A stretch of DNA of 64,000 bases from [Leptolyngbya] sp. PCC 7376. Lineage in GTDB: Bacteria > Cyanobacteriota > Cyanobacteriia > Cyanobacteriales > MRBY01. The DNA lies in assembly GCF_000316605.1 (NCBI RefSeq), contig NC_019683.1, forward strand, positions 4,758,036 to 4,822,035, read 5' to 3'. Below, piece after piece: positions 25,744 through 34,659 of the stretch (position 1 is its first letter; each line of letters begins with the position of its first letter). The position numbers were made by a program, and so were the translations under genes. The notes below the pieces were generated by a model. It did not search any database. It saw nothing but the letters and a program-made list of their open reading frames with translations, and was not told the DNA's origin.

Positions 25744-26709
25744 TTACTTGTCAGCTTCCTTTTCTGTCTCTACGTCAGAATCTTCTGTCGAGGCTTCATC
25801 AATAACATCTAATGACACTTCGATTTCATCAATTGAGACAGTTTCAAGCTCATCCGTTGTTACAGATGCAGATTCAGCATCAGAATTTGTGGAGCTTTCC
25901 TCTTCTCCATCACCTTCAAAAATATCATCGAGATTCTGGGGATTTACAGCTTCTTCAGTCGTTTTTTCTTTGCGGCCAAACAAACGACCAAAGGAAAAAC
26001 CCTTTTTATCAATTTTGTCAGCGGGAACTTCAGGCTCAGACTCTGTCTGTTCTGCCTCTAGCTCAGCAGTTTCCGGTTCAGCTTCCGTTGTTTCGGGAGT
26101 GGCGATCACCTCAGATTCAGGTTCACCTGATATTGCTTCTGATGCTTCTTCAGGCTCAGTTTCAGCATCTGTGGCTTCTGCAACTGCAACATCAGATTCA
26201 GCAGTCACTTCAGGTGTTGTAACCTCCTCTTCAGTTTCAGGTTGCACCGGTTCAATAATGGCCTCAGATTCGGGAGATGCTTCTGTTTCCGTTACTTCAG
26301 GATCGTCAGCAGTTTGAGTTGCTTCTTCGGGTGTGACTTCAGATCTGGGGTCAGCAGCAACAGGCTGTTTTGCTTTTGGAGGGGCAGGCGATCGATTAAG
26401 TTGCTCTTTCACATAGCCCACAAGCGAAACCTGATCGAGATTTGGAATTTTTGTCGGGTCAATAATCGCTTGACGAAGACGAAGCGTTTCCCACGCAAAC
26501 CAACCTAATAAAATCACACTGGCTAGTTGACCCAAGAGCACAGCACCCGCCATTTGTCCTGCACAAACCCAAAGGATAAGCGCATAAAATAACCCCACAG
26601 CACTCCAAAAAAAGTCATCTTGGCGGTGGAGCTTCGGGAAAATAAAGGCCGTCAAAAACAGAAATGTACTCCCAATGGCAACGGCGATCGCCAAACCCTG
26701 TGCCAACAT
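25744..26709 (-). CDS. ycf66: Ycf66 family membrane protein with long acidic tail
   Basis: A 321-residue protein. The first 100 residues hold the Ycf66 domain: three hydrophobic helices (AIAVAIGSTFLFLTAFIF, AVGLFYALILWVCAG, GAVLLGQLASVILLGWFAW) and the WETLRLRQ motif. The rest is a low-complexity, strongly acidic region of Glu-Thr-Pro-Ala repeats broken by a basic patch (KGFSFGRLFGRKEKT near residue 235). Ycf66 is conserved in cyanobacteria and some plastids, and its biochemical role is unsettled. It follows minE by 87 bp on the same strand. Confidence 0.88.
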   Translation of the reverse strand: MLAQGLAIAVAIGSTFLFLTAFIFPKLHRQDDFFWSAVGLFYALILWVCAGQMAGAVLLGQLASVILLGWFAWETLRLRQAIIDPTKIPNLDQVSLVGYVKEQLNRSPAPPKAKQPVAADPRSEVTPEEATQTADDPEVTETEASPESEAIIEPVQPETEEEVTTPEVTAESDVAVAEATDAETEPEEASEAISGEPESEVIATPETTEAEPETAELEAEQTESEPEVPADKIDKKGFSFGRLFGRKEKTTEEAVNPQNLDDIFEGDGEEESSTNSDAESASVTTDELETVSIDEIEVSLDVIDEASTEDSDVETEKEADK

Positions 26710-26796
26710 GAAATCTCTACTCCTGTGATGCTAAGTGCTTGACCTATTGTGCCAGACTTGTTGAGTCTTCGAGCCAGTTAGTTAAAAAACAAAAAA

Positions 26797-27078
26797 CTAC
26801 TCTGGGGCATTGTCGTCTTTGATGCGTCGAATTGGCAGATTTGCAACTAAGGCTGTCATGCGATCGCTACTCGATAGATCGAATTCCATCTCTGACGGAT
26901 CAATCTCGACATATTTTGCGACTACAGCCAAAATCTCTTGGCGCATTTCCTCAACCTTCTCAGCACTGAGACCAACCCGATCATGAGCAATCACAAGCTT
27001 CAGGCGACGTTTCGCCTCATCACTACTGCTATCATTTCCCTGCCAGTTCAGCAGTTTTTCCAGTAAATCCTGAATCAT
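26797..27078 (-). CDS. minE: Cell division topological specificity factor MinE
   Basis: A 93-residue protein with the N-terminal membrane-targeting/MinD-binding region (MIQDLLEKLLNW) and the AKRRLKLVIAHDRVGLS contact helix, followed by the dimerisation domain (RQEILAVVAKYVEIDPSEMEF). MinE stimulates MinD ATP hydrolysis and confines the division inhibitor to the poles. It is the third gene of minC-minD-minE, 42 bp downstream of minD. Confidence 0.95.
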   Translation of the reverse strand: MIQDLLEKLLNWQGNDSSSDEAKRRLKLVIAHDRVGLSAEKVEEMRQEILAVVAKYVEIDPSEMEFDLSSSDRMTALVANLPIRRIKDDNAPE

Positions 27079-27120
27079 GGGTTCTGCGGTGTTTACTTTG
27101 CTAGTAATAATATTTTCGGG

Positions 27121-27921
27121 TTAGCCGGCAAAAAACCGACGGATTTTAGAAAGAAGCCCCTCTTGATCAGACATCAGATCAAGAAGTGGTACTTTTTCTC
27201 CTTCGAGACGACGGGCAATATTGAGGAACGCAGTAGCAGGCACCGATGTCTTTTTCTCACCGAGAACAAGGGGTTCACCCTTATTACTCGCAACAATCAC
27301 ATTTTTATCGTCTGGGACAATTCCCAACAGCGGAATCGCGAGAATTTCTAGGACATCCTCAACACTCATCATCTCATTCTGCTTAATCATGTCTGGCTTC
27401 AGACGGTTCACAATCAGGCGAGTGCGTTTGATGCCATAGGCTTCGAGTAACCCAACAACCCGATCTGCGTCACGCACAGCGGTAATCTCAGGCGTTGTAA
27501 CAACCAAAGCCTCACGGGCCGCAGAAATCGCATTGCGGAAACCCATTTCAATCCCAGCAGGGCTATCCACCAAAATATAGTCAAATGCTTTGTTCAGCTT
27601 CATAATGAGCTGCTTCATCTGGGTCGGCGTAACGGATTCTTTGTTACGGTTCTGGGCGGCGGGTAAAAGAACCAATCCATTTTGTCGCTTATCCTTCACG
27701 AGGGCCTGCTCTAGGCGACATTCTCCGGCGATCGCCTCCACAGCAGTATAAACTACACGATTTTCTAAACCGAGGAGTAGATCGAGATTTCGGAGACCAA
27801 AATCCGCATCAACAAGGGCAACTTTCTTCCCCAACTTAACGAGGGCTGAACCTAAGTTTGCCGTACAGGTAGTTTTGCCAACGCCCCCTTTGCCGGAGGT
27901 TACAACGATAACGCGACTCAT
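27121..27921 (-). CDS. minD: Septum site-determining ATPase MinD
   Basis: A 266-residue deviant Walker-A ATPase. The motif SGKGGVGKTTCTANLG begins at residue 9. DADFGLRNLDLLLGLENRV and VDSPAGIEMGF are the switch regions. The C-terminus LLSKIRRFFAG forms the amphipathic helix that binds the membrane. MinD recruits MinC to block Z-ring assembly away from midcell and is released by MinE. It lies between minC and minE in the usual order. Confidence 0.97.
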   Translation of the reverse strand: MSRVIVVTSGKGGVGKTTCTANLGSALVKLGKKVALVDADFGLRNLDLLLGLENRVVYTAVEAIAGECRLEQALVKDKRQNGLVLLPAAQNRNKESVTPTQMKQLIMKLNKAFDYILVDSPAGIEMGFRNAISAAREALVVTTPEITAVRDADRVVGLLEAYGIKRTRLIVNRLKPDMIKQNEMMSVEDVLEILAIPLLGIVPDDKNVIVASNKGEPLVLGEKKTSVPATAFLNIARRLEGEKVPLLDLMSDQEGLLSKIRRFFAG

Positions 27922-28024
27922 ATAGTTCTCGGATAAATAAACTGGATTTATAAAAAATTAAATGCAAAGCACAGATTCCAAAATCTTAGCCTGTGATGCA
28001 GTGGGAAAGGTGTGCCAATGTAGT

Positions 28025-28918
28025 TTATAGATTAAGGGGATCTGGCATTTCCTCCCAAATTTGCCCATCTTCTTCGTAAAAATAATTTTTAGAAAATTTT
28101 AAGGCTGAGGCAAGGCGAATCCCTTCTGTTGTGAGATAGGCAGTCTCTGGTTGTAAATGATCAGGGTTTTTCAGTGAAGATCGTGCCACCATATCCGCAA
28201 TTCGTAATTGGGTCGGTTGCATCTGTAGCGCCATAATCCGGCAGGAGCGATCGCCATCAGATCCAGCATGGGCAACCCCACGCAGACAGCCCCAAATTAT
28301 GATATTTCGCTCCGCAATAATGACACCACCTGGATTCACATCACCGACCACCACAATCGATCCTTTATGGCGAATTTCCACACCAGAGCGAATCGTTTGC
28401 GACACATACAACGCATCACTACCATCACTCACAGGCTTAATCGGCTCCAATTTACTCGGAATATCCGCGAGCAATTTGGCCAGGGGTTCTTGTTCGACAC
28501 CATAACCAGCGGTGGCGGCGGCGATCGCCGTTTGTCTGCGGCTTGTGCGAACTCGTTTTAACTGCAATTGATGTTGCGCGAGTAGCTCAGCTAACTGTTG
28601 GAGCTGACGACCACCAAGCAGCTGATTTTGGGCCAGTAAACTCACATTTAACACCGGAAATTCTTGGTGCTGATCGAGGTGTTGGGCTAATAACTCCCAA
28701 GTGGCATCCCAGTCCTCAATCGGTCGCCGCGCTGTTGTCGGTAACACAAGGGTCAGCTGTTCCTCCTCTAAACCCAGTTGAATTTCGAGGGGGGAAGTAT
28801 CTTCGACGATAACATTCTCAGCAGAAGTCGACTCTGACTCTATATTCTGTCCAGGGTCATCAGGGGTTTGTTTAGATTTTGAGGCGGGTTGGTTCTGTTG
28901 CTCATCCATTCGTGACAT
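28025..28918 (-). CDS. minC: Septum site-determining protein MinC
   Basis: A 297-residue MinC. A low-complexity N-terminal extension (residues 1-45, Gln/Ser/Glu-rich) precedes the FtsZ-inhibiting N domain (PIEDWDATWELLAQHL). The C-terminal beta-helix has the conserved GSIVVVGDVNPGGVIIAE and ITVWGCLRGVAHAG-like block (here IIIWGCLRGVAHAGS) that dimerises and binds MinD. It is the first gene of the min operon, 103 bp before minD. Confidence 0.94.
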   Translation of the reverse strand: MSRMDEQQNQPASKSKQTPDDPGQNIESESTSAENVIVEDTSPLEIQLGLEEEQLTLVLPTTARRPIEDWDATWELLAQHLDQHQEFPVLNVSLLAQNQLLGGRQLQQLAELLAQHQLQLKRVRTSRRQTAIAAATAGYGVEQEPLAKLLADIPSKLEPIKPVSDGSDALYVSQTIRSGVEIRHKGSIVVVGDVNPGGVIIAERNIIIWGCLRGVAHAGSDGDRSCRIMALQMQPTQLRIADMVARSSLKNPDHLQPETAYLTTEGIRLASALKFSKNYFYEEDGQIWEEMPDPLNL

Positions 28919-29000
28919 CCGGCAGTCTTCACTGATTTATAGCAGCACTTTGGGGATTGCGCCAAAAAAATCGTGGCTGTGATGAGTAAATTGAGATGCT

Positions 29001-30164
29001 TTACAGGCTTCCCATAAATTGATTGAGACGTTCCATACCTTTCTCCAAAGTTGCGAGATCAGTGGCATAGGAGAGACGAATACAGTTGTCATTGCCAAAG
29101 GCGACGCCCGGAATTGTGGCAACTTTTTGCTCATCAAGAAATCTTTTGCAGAAGGTCAATGAATCTAAGCCGCTTTTACTGACATCGACAAAAATATAAA
29201 AGGCGCCATCGGGAGCTGGGCAACTCAGGCCATCAATACTGCGCACAGCATCGAGCACAAATGTCCGACGTTTCGCGAATGCCGAGAGCATTTCATTCAC
29301 ACAATCTAAACCACCCTCTAACGCGGCGATCGCCCCAAATTGCGCAAAGGTACAAACATTAGAGGTGCTGTGGCTCTGGATCGTGGTCATCGCCTTAATA
29401 ATTTCGAGGGGCGCACCAATATAACCTAGTCGCCAACCCGTCATCGAAAACGCTTTTGCAAAGCCATTACAAGTAATCGTTAGCGGAAAGATTGCGTCAC
29501 TGACAGACCCAATACTCTGATGAACAGTCCCGTCATACAGAATTTTTTCGTAGATTTCATCGGAAACAACTAAGAGCTGATGTTCCACTAAAACCTCGGC
29601 GATCACCGCCACTTCAGCAGGGTTATAGACAGAACCTGTGGGATTAGACGGCGAATTAAAAACAAATAATTTTGTCTTGTCCGTAATCGCAGCGCGCAAC
29701 TGATCAGGCGTAATTTTGTATTGATTTTCCGCCGTCGCATCAATATAAACGGGTGTCCCACCAGCAAGGATCACCATCTCGGGATAACTCACCCAATAGG
29801 GCGCCGGAATAATCACCTCATCCCCTGGCTCAATGAGCGCCATCATCAGGTTGTACAGAGAATGTTTGCCCCCGTTGGTGACGATAATATTTTCTTTTTC
29901 GTAAGGGAGATTATTTTCTTCGTTAAATTTACGGGCGATCGCCTGCCGTAATAAAGGTTCTCCTGCAGCTGCACCATAACGAGTTTTTCCATCATCCAGC
30001 GCCTGTTTCGCTGCGGCAACAATATGAGCTGGCGTTGCAAAATCTGGTTCTCCAGCACTAAAGCTACAGACATCGATCCCATCAGCCTTCATTGCCTTTG
30101 CTTTTGCTGAAATTGTTAAAGTGATAGAGGGCTTTACTTGACCAACTCTTGATGCCAAATTCAT
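29001..30164 (-). CDS. Pyridoxal-phosphate-dependent aspartate-type aminotransferase (class I)
   Basis: A 387-residue fold-type I aminotransferase. The PLP lysine is in [16 protein letters not shown], with [13 protein letters not shown] for the coenzyme phosphate region and [13 protein letters not shown] for the Asp-x-x-Tyr ring contact. The N-terminal [15 protein letters not shown] and [13 protein letters not shown] blocks are those of the Thermus-type (subgroup Ib) aspartate/prephenate aminotransferases. It transfers the amino group between aspartate and 2-oxoglutarate or a keto acid such as prephenate. hisC, a related aminotransferase, starts 239 bp away on the other strand. Confidence 0.92.
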   Translation of the reverse strand: MNLASRVGQVKPSITLTISAKAKAMKADGIDVCSFSAGEPDFATPAHIVAAAKQALDDGKTRYGAAAGEPLLRQAIARKFNEENNLPYEKENIIVTNGGKHSLYNLMMALIEPGDEVIIPAPYWVSYPEMVILAGGTPVYIDATAENQYKITPDQLRAAITDKTKLFVFNSPSNPTGSVYNPAEVAVIAEVLVEHQLLVVSDEIYEKILYDGTVHQSIGSVSDAIFPLTITCNGFAKAFSMTGWRLGYIGAPLEIIKAMTTIQSHSTSNVCTFAQFGAIAALEGGLDCVNEMLSAFAKRRTFVLDAVRSIDGLSCPAPDGAFYIFVDVSKSGLDSLTFCKRFLDEQKVATIPGVAFGNDNCIRLSYATDLATLEKGMERLNQFMGSL

Positions 30165-30403
30165 GGTGATGTTTCTGTAAATTAGGTGAGACTAAAATTT
30201 AGGGGTAAGGTGCCAACCGTAGCGCGTACCTACCGCTCGCATTAACCTTTAACAGTAGAGCGCAGCTAGATCGCACAGCCGTTATTTTTACATAATGCAA
30301 TCTTAAACTTATGCTCGATTTGAACTAGATTACTATTTACCTTTTGGCGGCTTTTTTCAGTTCTCCATACATTTCGCTCTAACACTCTTTTTGTGGTGGT
30401 TAT

Positions 30404-31528
30404 ATGTCTTTTCTTCGTGCCGATCTTGACCAACTAAAAGCCTACGTTTCACACCCTGGTGGCGCAACAACGCAGCAAGTCGACATCCTCGATACCAATG
30501 AAAGTCCTTATGACCTGCCTACGGAACTTAAAGAGAAACTGGCGGATCATTATGTCAATGCGATCGCCACAAATCGCTATCCAGATGGCAGCCAGCACCA
30601 CCTCAAAACGTTAATAGCCTCCTACGTCCAGCAGTCGGCGAGATTAACTGCGAGTTTGGGAACCCAAAATGTTTCTGTGGGTAATGGCTCTGATGAATTA
30701 ATTCGGTCAATTTTAATCGCCACTTGTCTCGGAGGCGAAGGGTCAATTCTTGTTGCAGACCCAACGTTTTCGATGTATCGCATTTTGGCGACCACCCTCG
30801 GGATTCCGACCATCACAGTCAATCGTCACCTCAGTGATTTTTCGATGGATCTCGACGCAGCGCAACAGGCGATCGCCCAAACAAAACGACCACCCGTCAG
30901 AGTTGTATTTGTCGTTCACCCGAACTCTCCCACTGGACAATGCCTCACACCAGCCGAAATCGATTGGCTGCGATCGCTCCCTGAAGATATTTTGGTGGTT
31001 GTCGACGAAGCTTATTACGAATTTAGTCAGCAGACTCTTCTCGCCGAGGTCTTAAATCGTCCGAACTGGTTGATTATGCGCACCTTCTCTAAAGCTTTTC
31101 GATTAGCTGCTTTGCGAGTGGGATATGCGATCGCCCAACCAGAAGTGATTACGGCTCTAGAGAAAGTCCGACTGCCTTATAACCTACCGAGTTTTTCCCA
31201 AGCAGCTGCGATTCTTGCCCTTGAACATAAAGATTATTTACTGGCCACAGTTCCCGAAATTCAAGCAGAGCGAGAAAAACTCTTTACCCAACTCCGAAAT
31301 GTAGACAAGCTCAAACTTTGGCATAGCGATGCTAACTTTATCCATGCTCGTCTACAGCCAATTAGGCAACCCCAAGATGAGAAATTAGCCCAACTCGTAG
31401 AAACACTGAAGACACAAGGCACATTAATTCGGCATACTGGAGGGGGATTACGGATCAGCGTGGGTGCTGTACAGGAAAATCAACGGACGTTGGTGCGTCT
31501 AACGAAGTCAATAGAGCTGCTCTCGTAA
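30404..31528 (+). CDS. hisC: Histidinol-phosphate aminotransferase
   Basis: A 374-residue PLP enzyme of the HisC branch. It shows LDTNESPYDLP near the N-terminus, NRYPDGSQHHLK, VGNGSDELIRSIL, HPNSPTGQCL, VVDEAYYEFS and the lysine motif RTFSKAFRLAALRVGYAIA. It converts imidazole-acetol phosphate and glutamate to histidinol phosphate in histidine biosynthesis. Length and motif set fit HisC, though paralogues can act on aromatic keto acids. No other his gene is linked. Confidence 0.92.
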   Translation: MSFLRADLDQLKAYVSHPGGATTQQVDILDTNESPYDLPTELKEKLADHYVNAIATNRYPDGSQHHLKTLIASYVQQSARLTASLGTQNVSVGNGSDELIRSILIATCLGGEGSILVADPTFSMYRILATTLGIPTITVNRHLSDFSMDLDAAQQAIAQTKRPPVRVVFVVHPNSPTGQCLTPAEIDWLRSLPEDILVVVDEAYYEFSQQTLLAEVLNRPNWLIMRTFSKAFRLAALRVGYAIAQPEVITALEKVRLPYNLPSFSQAAAILALEHKDYLLATVPEIQAEREKLFTQLRNVDKLKLWHSDANFIHARLQPIRQPQDEKLAQLVETLKTQGTLIRHTGGGLRISVGAVQENQRTLVRLTKSIELLS

Positions 31529-31775
31529 CCTCATCTCACACCAGAAAAAGCATAAGCATGATTGCTCCGGGTCAGCATACTGTATCTATCGCTTTACATT
31601 ACAGGAGACACGTGCGTATTTCTTGCGGATTGCTCTGCTGCTGCTGCGTATAGCATTAACAAGCATCTTTTAACATCACTCTTTGATGCCCACACATTTT
31701 CTCGTGTGGATATTGAGGAATTATGTTTTCTCAGTGTAGTTTTGAGTATCAGCATTAATCTGCCATCACCCCGTA

Positions 31776-34331
31776 ATGATTTCGAAGCCCTCTCTGAAAT
31801 GGTCTGACCACCTTCTGCCGCGTTTAATTATGCCGGCTCTGGTGGCAAGTCTGAGTATTACCGGAGGTGTACTTGGCGCGAAATATTTGGGTTGGCTCCA
31901 GACCATTGAGCTGAATGCCCTTGATCGGATGATCCGCTTGCAAGCAATGGTTGGCGATCGCCCAACAACTCTCGATGATCGTTTTCTAATTGTCGAAATT
32001 GATGATCAAGACCTACAAAATTTCCAACAAATTCCCCTAACCGATGACATTGTTGCGACTGCCCTCGAAAACTTGCAGAAGCATGACCCTAAAGTTATCG
32101 GACTCGATATCTATCGCAATATTCCCAACCCTCCTGGCACTAAACGTCTCGCCACACAGCTCGCCAAAGAGAACCTGATTGCAATTTACAATCCCCAACA
32201 TGGTTTACCGCTGGACTCATCTGGAGAAAATATTCAAGAAAACCAAGGATTTAATCTTGTCATCATCGATTCAGATAATATCCAGCGTCGCAAATTACTA
32301 GCTCTCCGTAGTGAAAATCGTCCTCTATACTCTTTCGGTTTACTAGTCAGCCAAGTTTATCTAGGCGAATCCGATCATCCGATCGAGCTCGAAGACAATG
32401 GCTTGAAACTAGGTAGCCATTATATTCCTGCCATCAATCAACATTCTGGAGGATATCGTTTACCAGCATCAGAAGCTCGCGGCTGGCAAACTTTGCTTCA
32501 ATTTTCTGCTCAACAACAAATCGCTCAAAGTGTCACCATCAGCGACATTGTTGCTGAAACTTTTGACCCAGAGCTTGTTCAAGATCGTATTGTCTTAATT
32601 GGCAGCACAGCAAAAACCCAGAAAGATACCTTTATGACCCCCTACAGCGTCAGCAAGACGGATGGTCATCTCACGCCGGGTGTCTTTCTCCATGCTCAAG
32701 CCATTCAGAAAATTTTAGATACGGCGACGGACGGCGATCATTTTTTCTCTTACTGGACTGAAGGTCAAGAATTTGTTTGGATTTTTATCTGGGCATCCAT
32801 TGGCGGAGCAACAACTTGGCTGTTTTACCGCACCAAACTGTTTGTGGGAGTCAGTATTGGGAATGTAACTATCCTCTGCGGCAGTAGCTACTTGCTCTTT
32901 TTAAGTAATGTTTGGATTCCAGTGGCAGCACCAATAATTGCCTTATTTGTCAGCTGGAGTAGTGTCCTCGCATATCGTTTATTTTATGAAGAAAAATATG
33001 ATGTCCTCACTGGACTGCAGAACCGCGATTCCTTTTTGCAACAAGTATCTCTCAGTAATGCAAGCCTTACAGACCCATCTAATACAGGGGCGATCGCCGT
33101 CTTATCCGTAGACATTGACCGATTTAAATCCATTAATGAGAGCTACGGTCATTACCATGGCGACGCGATCCTCAAACAAGTTGTCCAACGCCTTCGCTCA
33201 CAGCTTCCTCAAGATCGCCAATTGGCTCGGATGGGAGCAAATGAATTCGGTATTCTCGTCTCCAATCTCACCACAGACACTGCCGTTATCGATATCGTTG
33301 ACAACATTAAGCGCAAACTCAAAGAGCCGTTTCAGATCAACGAGCAAAAACTCTATCTAACTTGCAGCACAGGTGTTGCGCTCCACACCAGCGAAACTTG
33401 CATTACAGCTGAAGATTTATGGCTACAGGCACACACAGCCATGAATCGCGCCAAAACATCAAGACGTGGCAACTACGAGATTTTTGCGGCAGGGATGCAA
33501 ACCCAATCATTAAATCGCCTCACCCTTGAAAGTGATCTTCGCCAAGCAATTGAACAAGATGAATTCCAGCTTGTTTATCAACCCATCTTTGCTATGGACA
33601 CTGGACTTCTACAAGGATTTGAAGCCTTAGTACGATGGCATAGCCCCACCAGAGGGCTCGTCTCACCCAATCGCTTTATTTCCATCGCCGAAGAAACAGA
33701 CCTTATTCTTCCTATCGGCCAGTGGGTACTCGAAGAAGGTTGTCGACAATTTAAAGAATGGCAAGAAACACTCAATCTCGATGAAAGATTAGTCTTGAGC
33801 ATCAACCTCTCCAGTCGACAATTTAGTCAAAGCAATCTAAAAAAAAGCGTCGAAACCATCCTGAAAAACACAGGGTTAGATGCCTCCTCGCTCAAACTAG
33901 AAGTCACCGAAAGCATGGTGATGGATGACATAAAAGAAACGATTAAAACGCTGAATGAGCTCAAGACTCTAAATGTAAAATTGAGCATTGACGATTTTGG
34001 AACAGGCTATTCTTCATTGAGTTACCTCAACGACTTTCCAGTTGACACCTTAAAAATAGACCGCTCCTTCGTTAGTAAGATTTCAGAAAAAGCGAGTAGT
34101 CTTGCTATCCCAAGTGCAGTTATCGCCCTCGGCCATAACTTAGGGATGGATATCGTGGCAGAAGGCATCGAAAATATCTCGCAGTTTCAAATCCTTAAAA
34201 GCCTGAATTGTGAATATGGTCAGGGTTTCTTCTTCGCTAAACCATTAGAGCGAAAAGCAGTAACGCCATTCCTCAAAAAATGGAATAATCACCCTTTTGA
34301 CCCCGATATTTTTGTCACAAACAGCAAATAG
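31776..34331 (+). CDS. CHASE2-GGDEF-EAL membrane signalling protein
   Basis: An 851-residue protein. A transmembrane segment (about residues 16-38) leads into an extracytoplasmic CHASE2 sensor (roughly 40-330; DRFLIVEIDDQDL, ILLIGSTA-like block at DRIVLIGSTAKTQKD). Two or three transmembrane helices (about 335-405) connect to a GGDEF domain (DVLTGLQNR to about 575) and an EAL domain (about 590-840). The GGDEF signature is GANEF (487-491), which probably destroys cyclase activity. The EAL domain keeps FEALVRW (Glu616), EVTESMV, DDFGTGYSSL, LKIDRSFV and AEGIE, so it is probably an active c-di-GMP phosphodiesterase. Confidence 0.93.
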   Translation: MISKPSLKWSDHLLPRLIMPALVASLSITGGVLGAKYLGWLQTIELNALDRMIRLQAMVGDRPTTLDDRFLIVEIDDQDLQNFQQIPLTDDIVATALENLQKHDPKVIGLDIYRNIPNPPGTKRLATQLAKENLIAIYNPQHGLPLDSSGENIQENQGFNLVIIDSDNIQRRKLLALRSENRPLYSFGLLVSQVYLGESDHPIELEDNGLKLGSHYIPAINQHSGGYRLPASEARGWQTLLQFSAQQQIAQSVTISDIVAETFDPELVQDRIVLIGSTAKTQKDTFMTPYSVSKTDGHLTPGVFLHAQAIQKILDTATDGDHFFSYWTEGQEFVWIFIWASIGGATTWLFYRTKLFVGVSIGNVTILCGSSYLLFLSNVWIPVAAPIIALFVSWSSVLAYRLFYEEKYDVLTGLQNRDSFLQQVSLSNASLTDPSNTGAIAVLSVDIDRFKSINESYGHYHGDAILKQVVQRLRSQLPQDRQLARMGANEFGILVSNLTTDTAVIDIVDNIKRKLKEPFQINEQKLYLTCSTGVALHTSETCITAEDLWLQAHTAMNRAKTSRRGNYEIFAAGMQTQSLNRLTLESDLRQAIEQDEFQLVYQPIFAMDTGLLQGFEALVRWHSPTRGLVSPNRFISIAEETDLILPIGQWVLEEGCRQFKEWQETLNLDERLVLSINLSSRQFSQSNLKKSVETILKNTGLDASSLKLEVTESMVMDDIKETIKTLNELKTLNVKLSIDDFGTGYSSLSYLNDFPVDTLKIDRSFVSKISEKASSLAIPSAVIALGHNLGMDIVAEGIENISQFQILKSLNCEYGQGFFFAKPLERKAVTPFLKKWNNHPFDPDIFVTNSK

Positions 34332-34659
34332 GTTTTTTTGACTAGAATTCTTTATTGCGGCTAGCGACAAGGATTAACTTTAGACTCATCCTAAAGACAG
34401 ACTAGTTCGTTTCATTTCAGGCTGCCCGAAGGAACATATTGATCAATATCCGCAGCTTGCACAAGAAAGAGTTGCGATAAAAATGAGAACTAAGTTAAAT
34501 TTAGTTAAGACATCGTCATAAAAAGCGTAATCTTTAATCAAAACCTTGACAGCAATTGTTTAGTGTATTAGGCAAAGTCATTTGCCATTAAATATAGTAC
34601 GGACAGTTGGCTAAATTTTAGATACGAAGTATTGAATAAAAAATAGCGAAGATTAACCC
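34332..34659. other. 328-bp intergenic region upstream of ftsH
   Basis: AT-rich with no supportable gene. A perfect short hairpin GGCAAA-GTCA-TTTGCC lies at 34571-34586, about 75 bp before the ftsH ATG, and TTGACA occurs about 30 bp before that. It presumably holds the ftsH promoter, but I cannot place the start site. Confidence 0.4.

Noticed and set aside
25748-26317. A 189-codon Ser-rich open frame opposite ycf66
   Set aside because: It is the reverse reading of the repetitive Glu/Thr tail of ycf66. Low-complexity GC-skewed repeats leave all frames open.
31562-31807. An 81-codon open frame upstream of the CHASE2 gene
   Set aside because: It has no ribosome-binding site or known motif and runs into the CHASE2 start in another frame.
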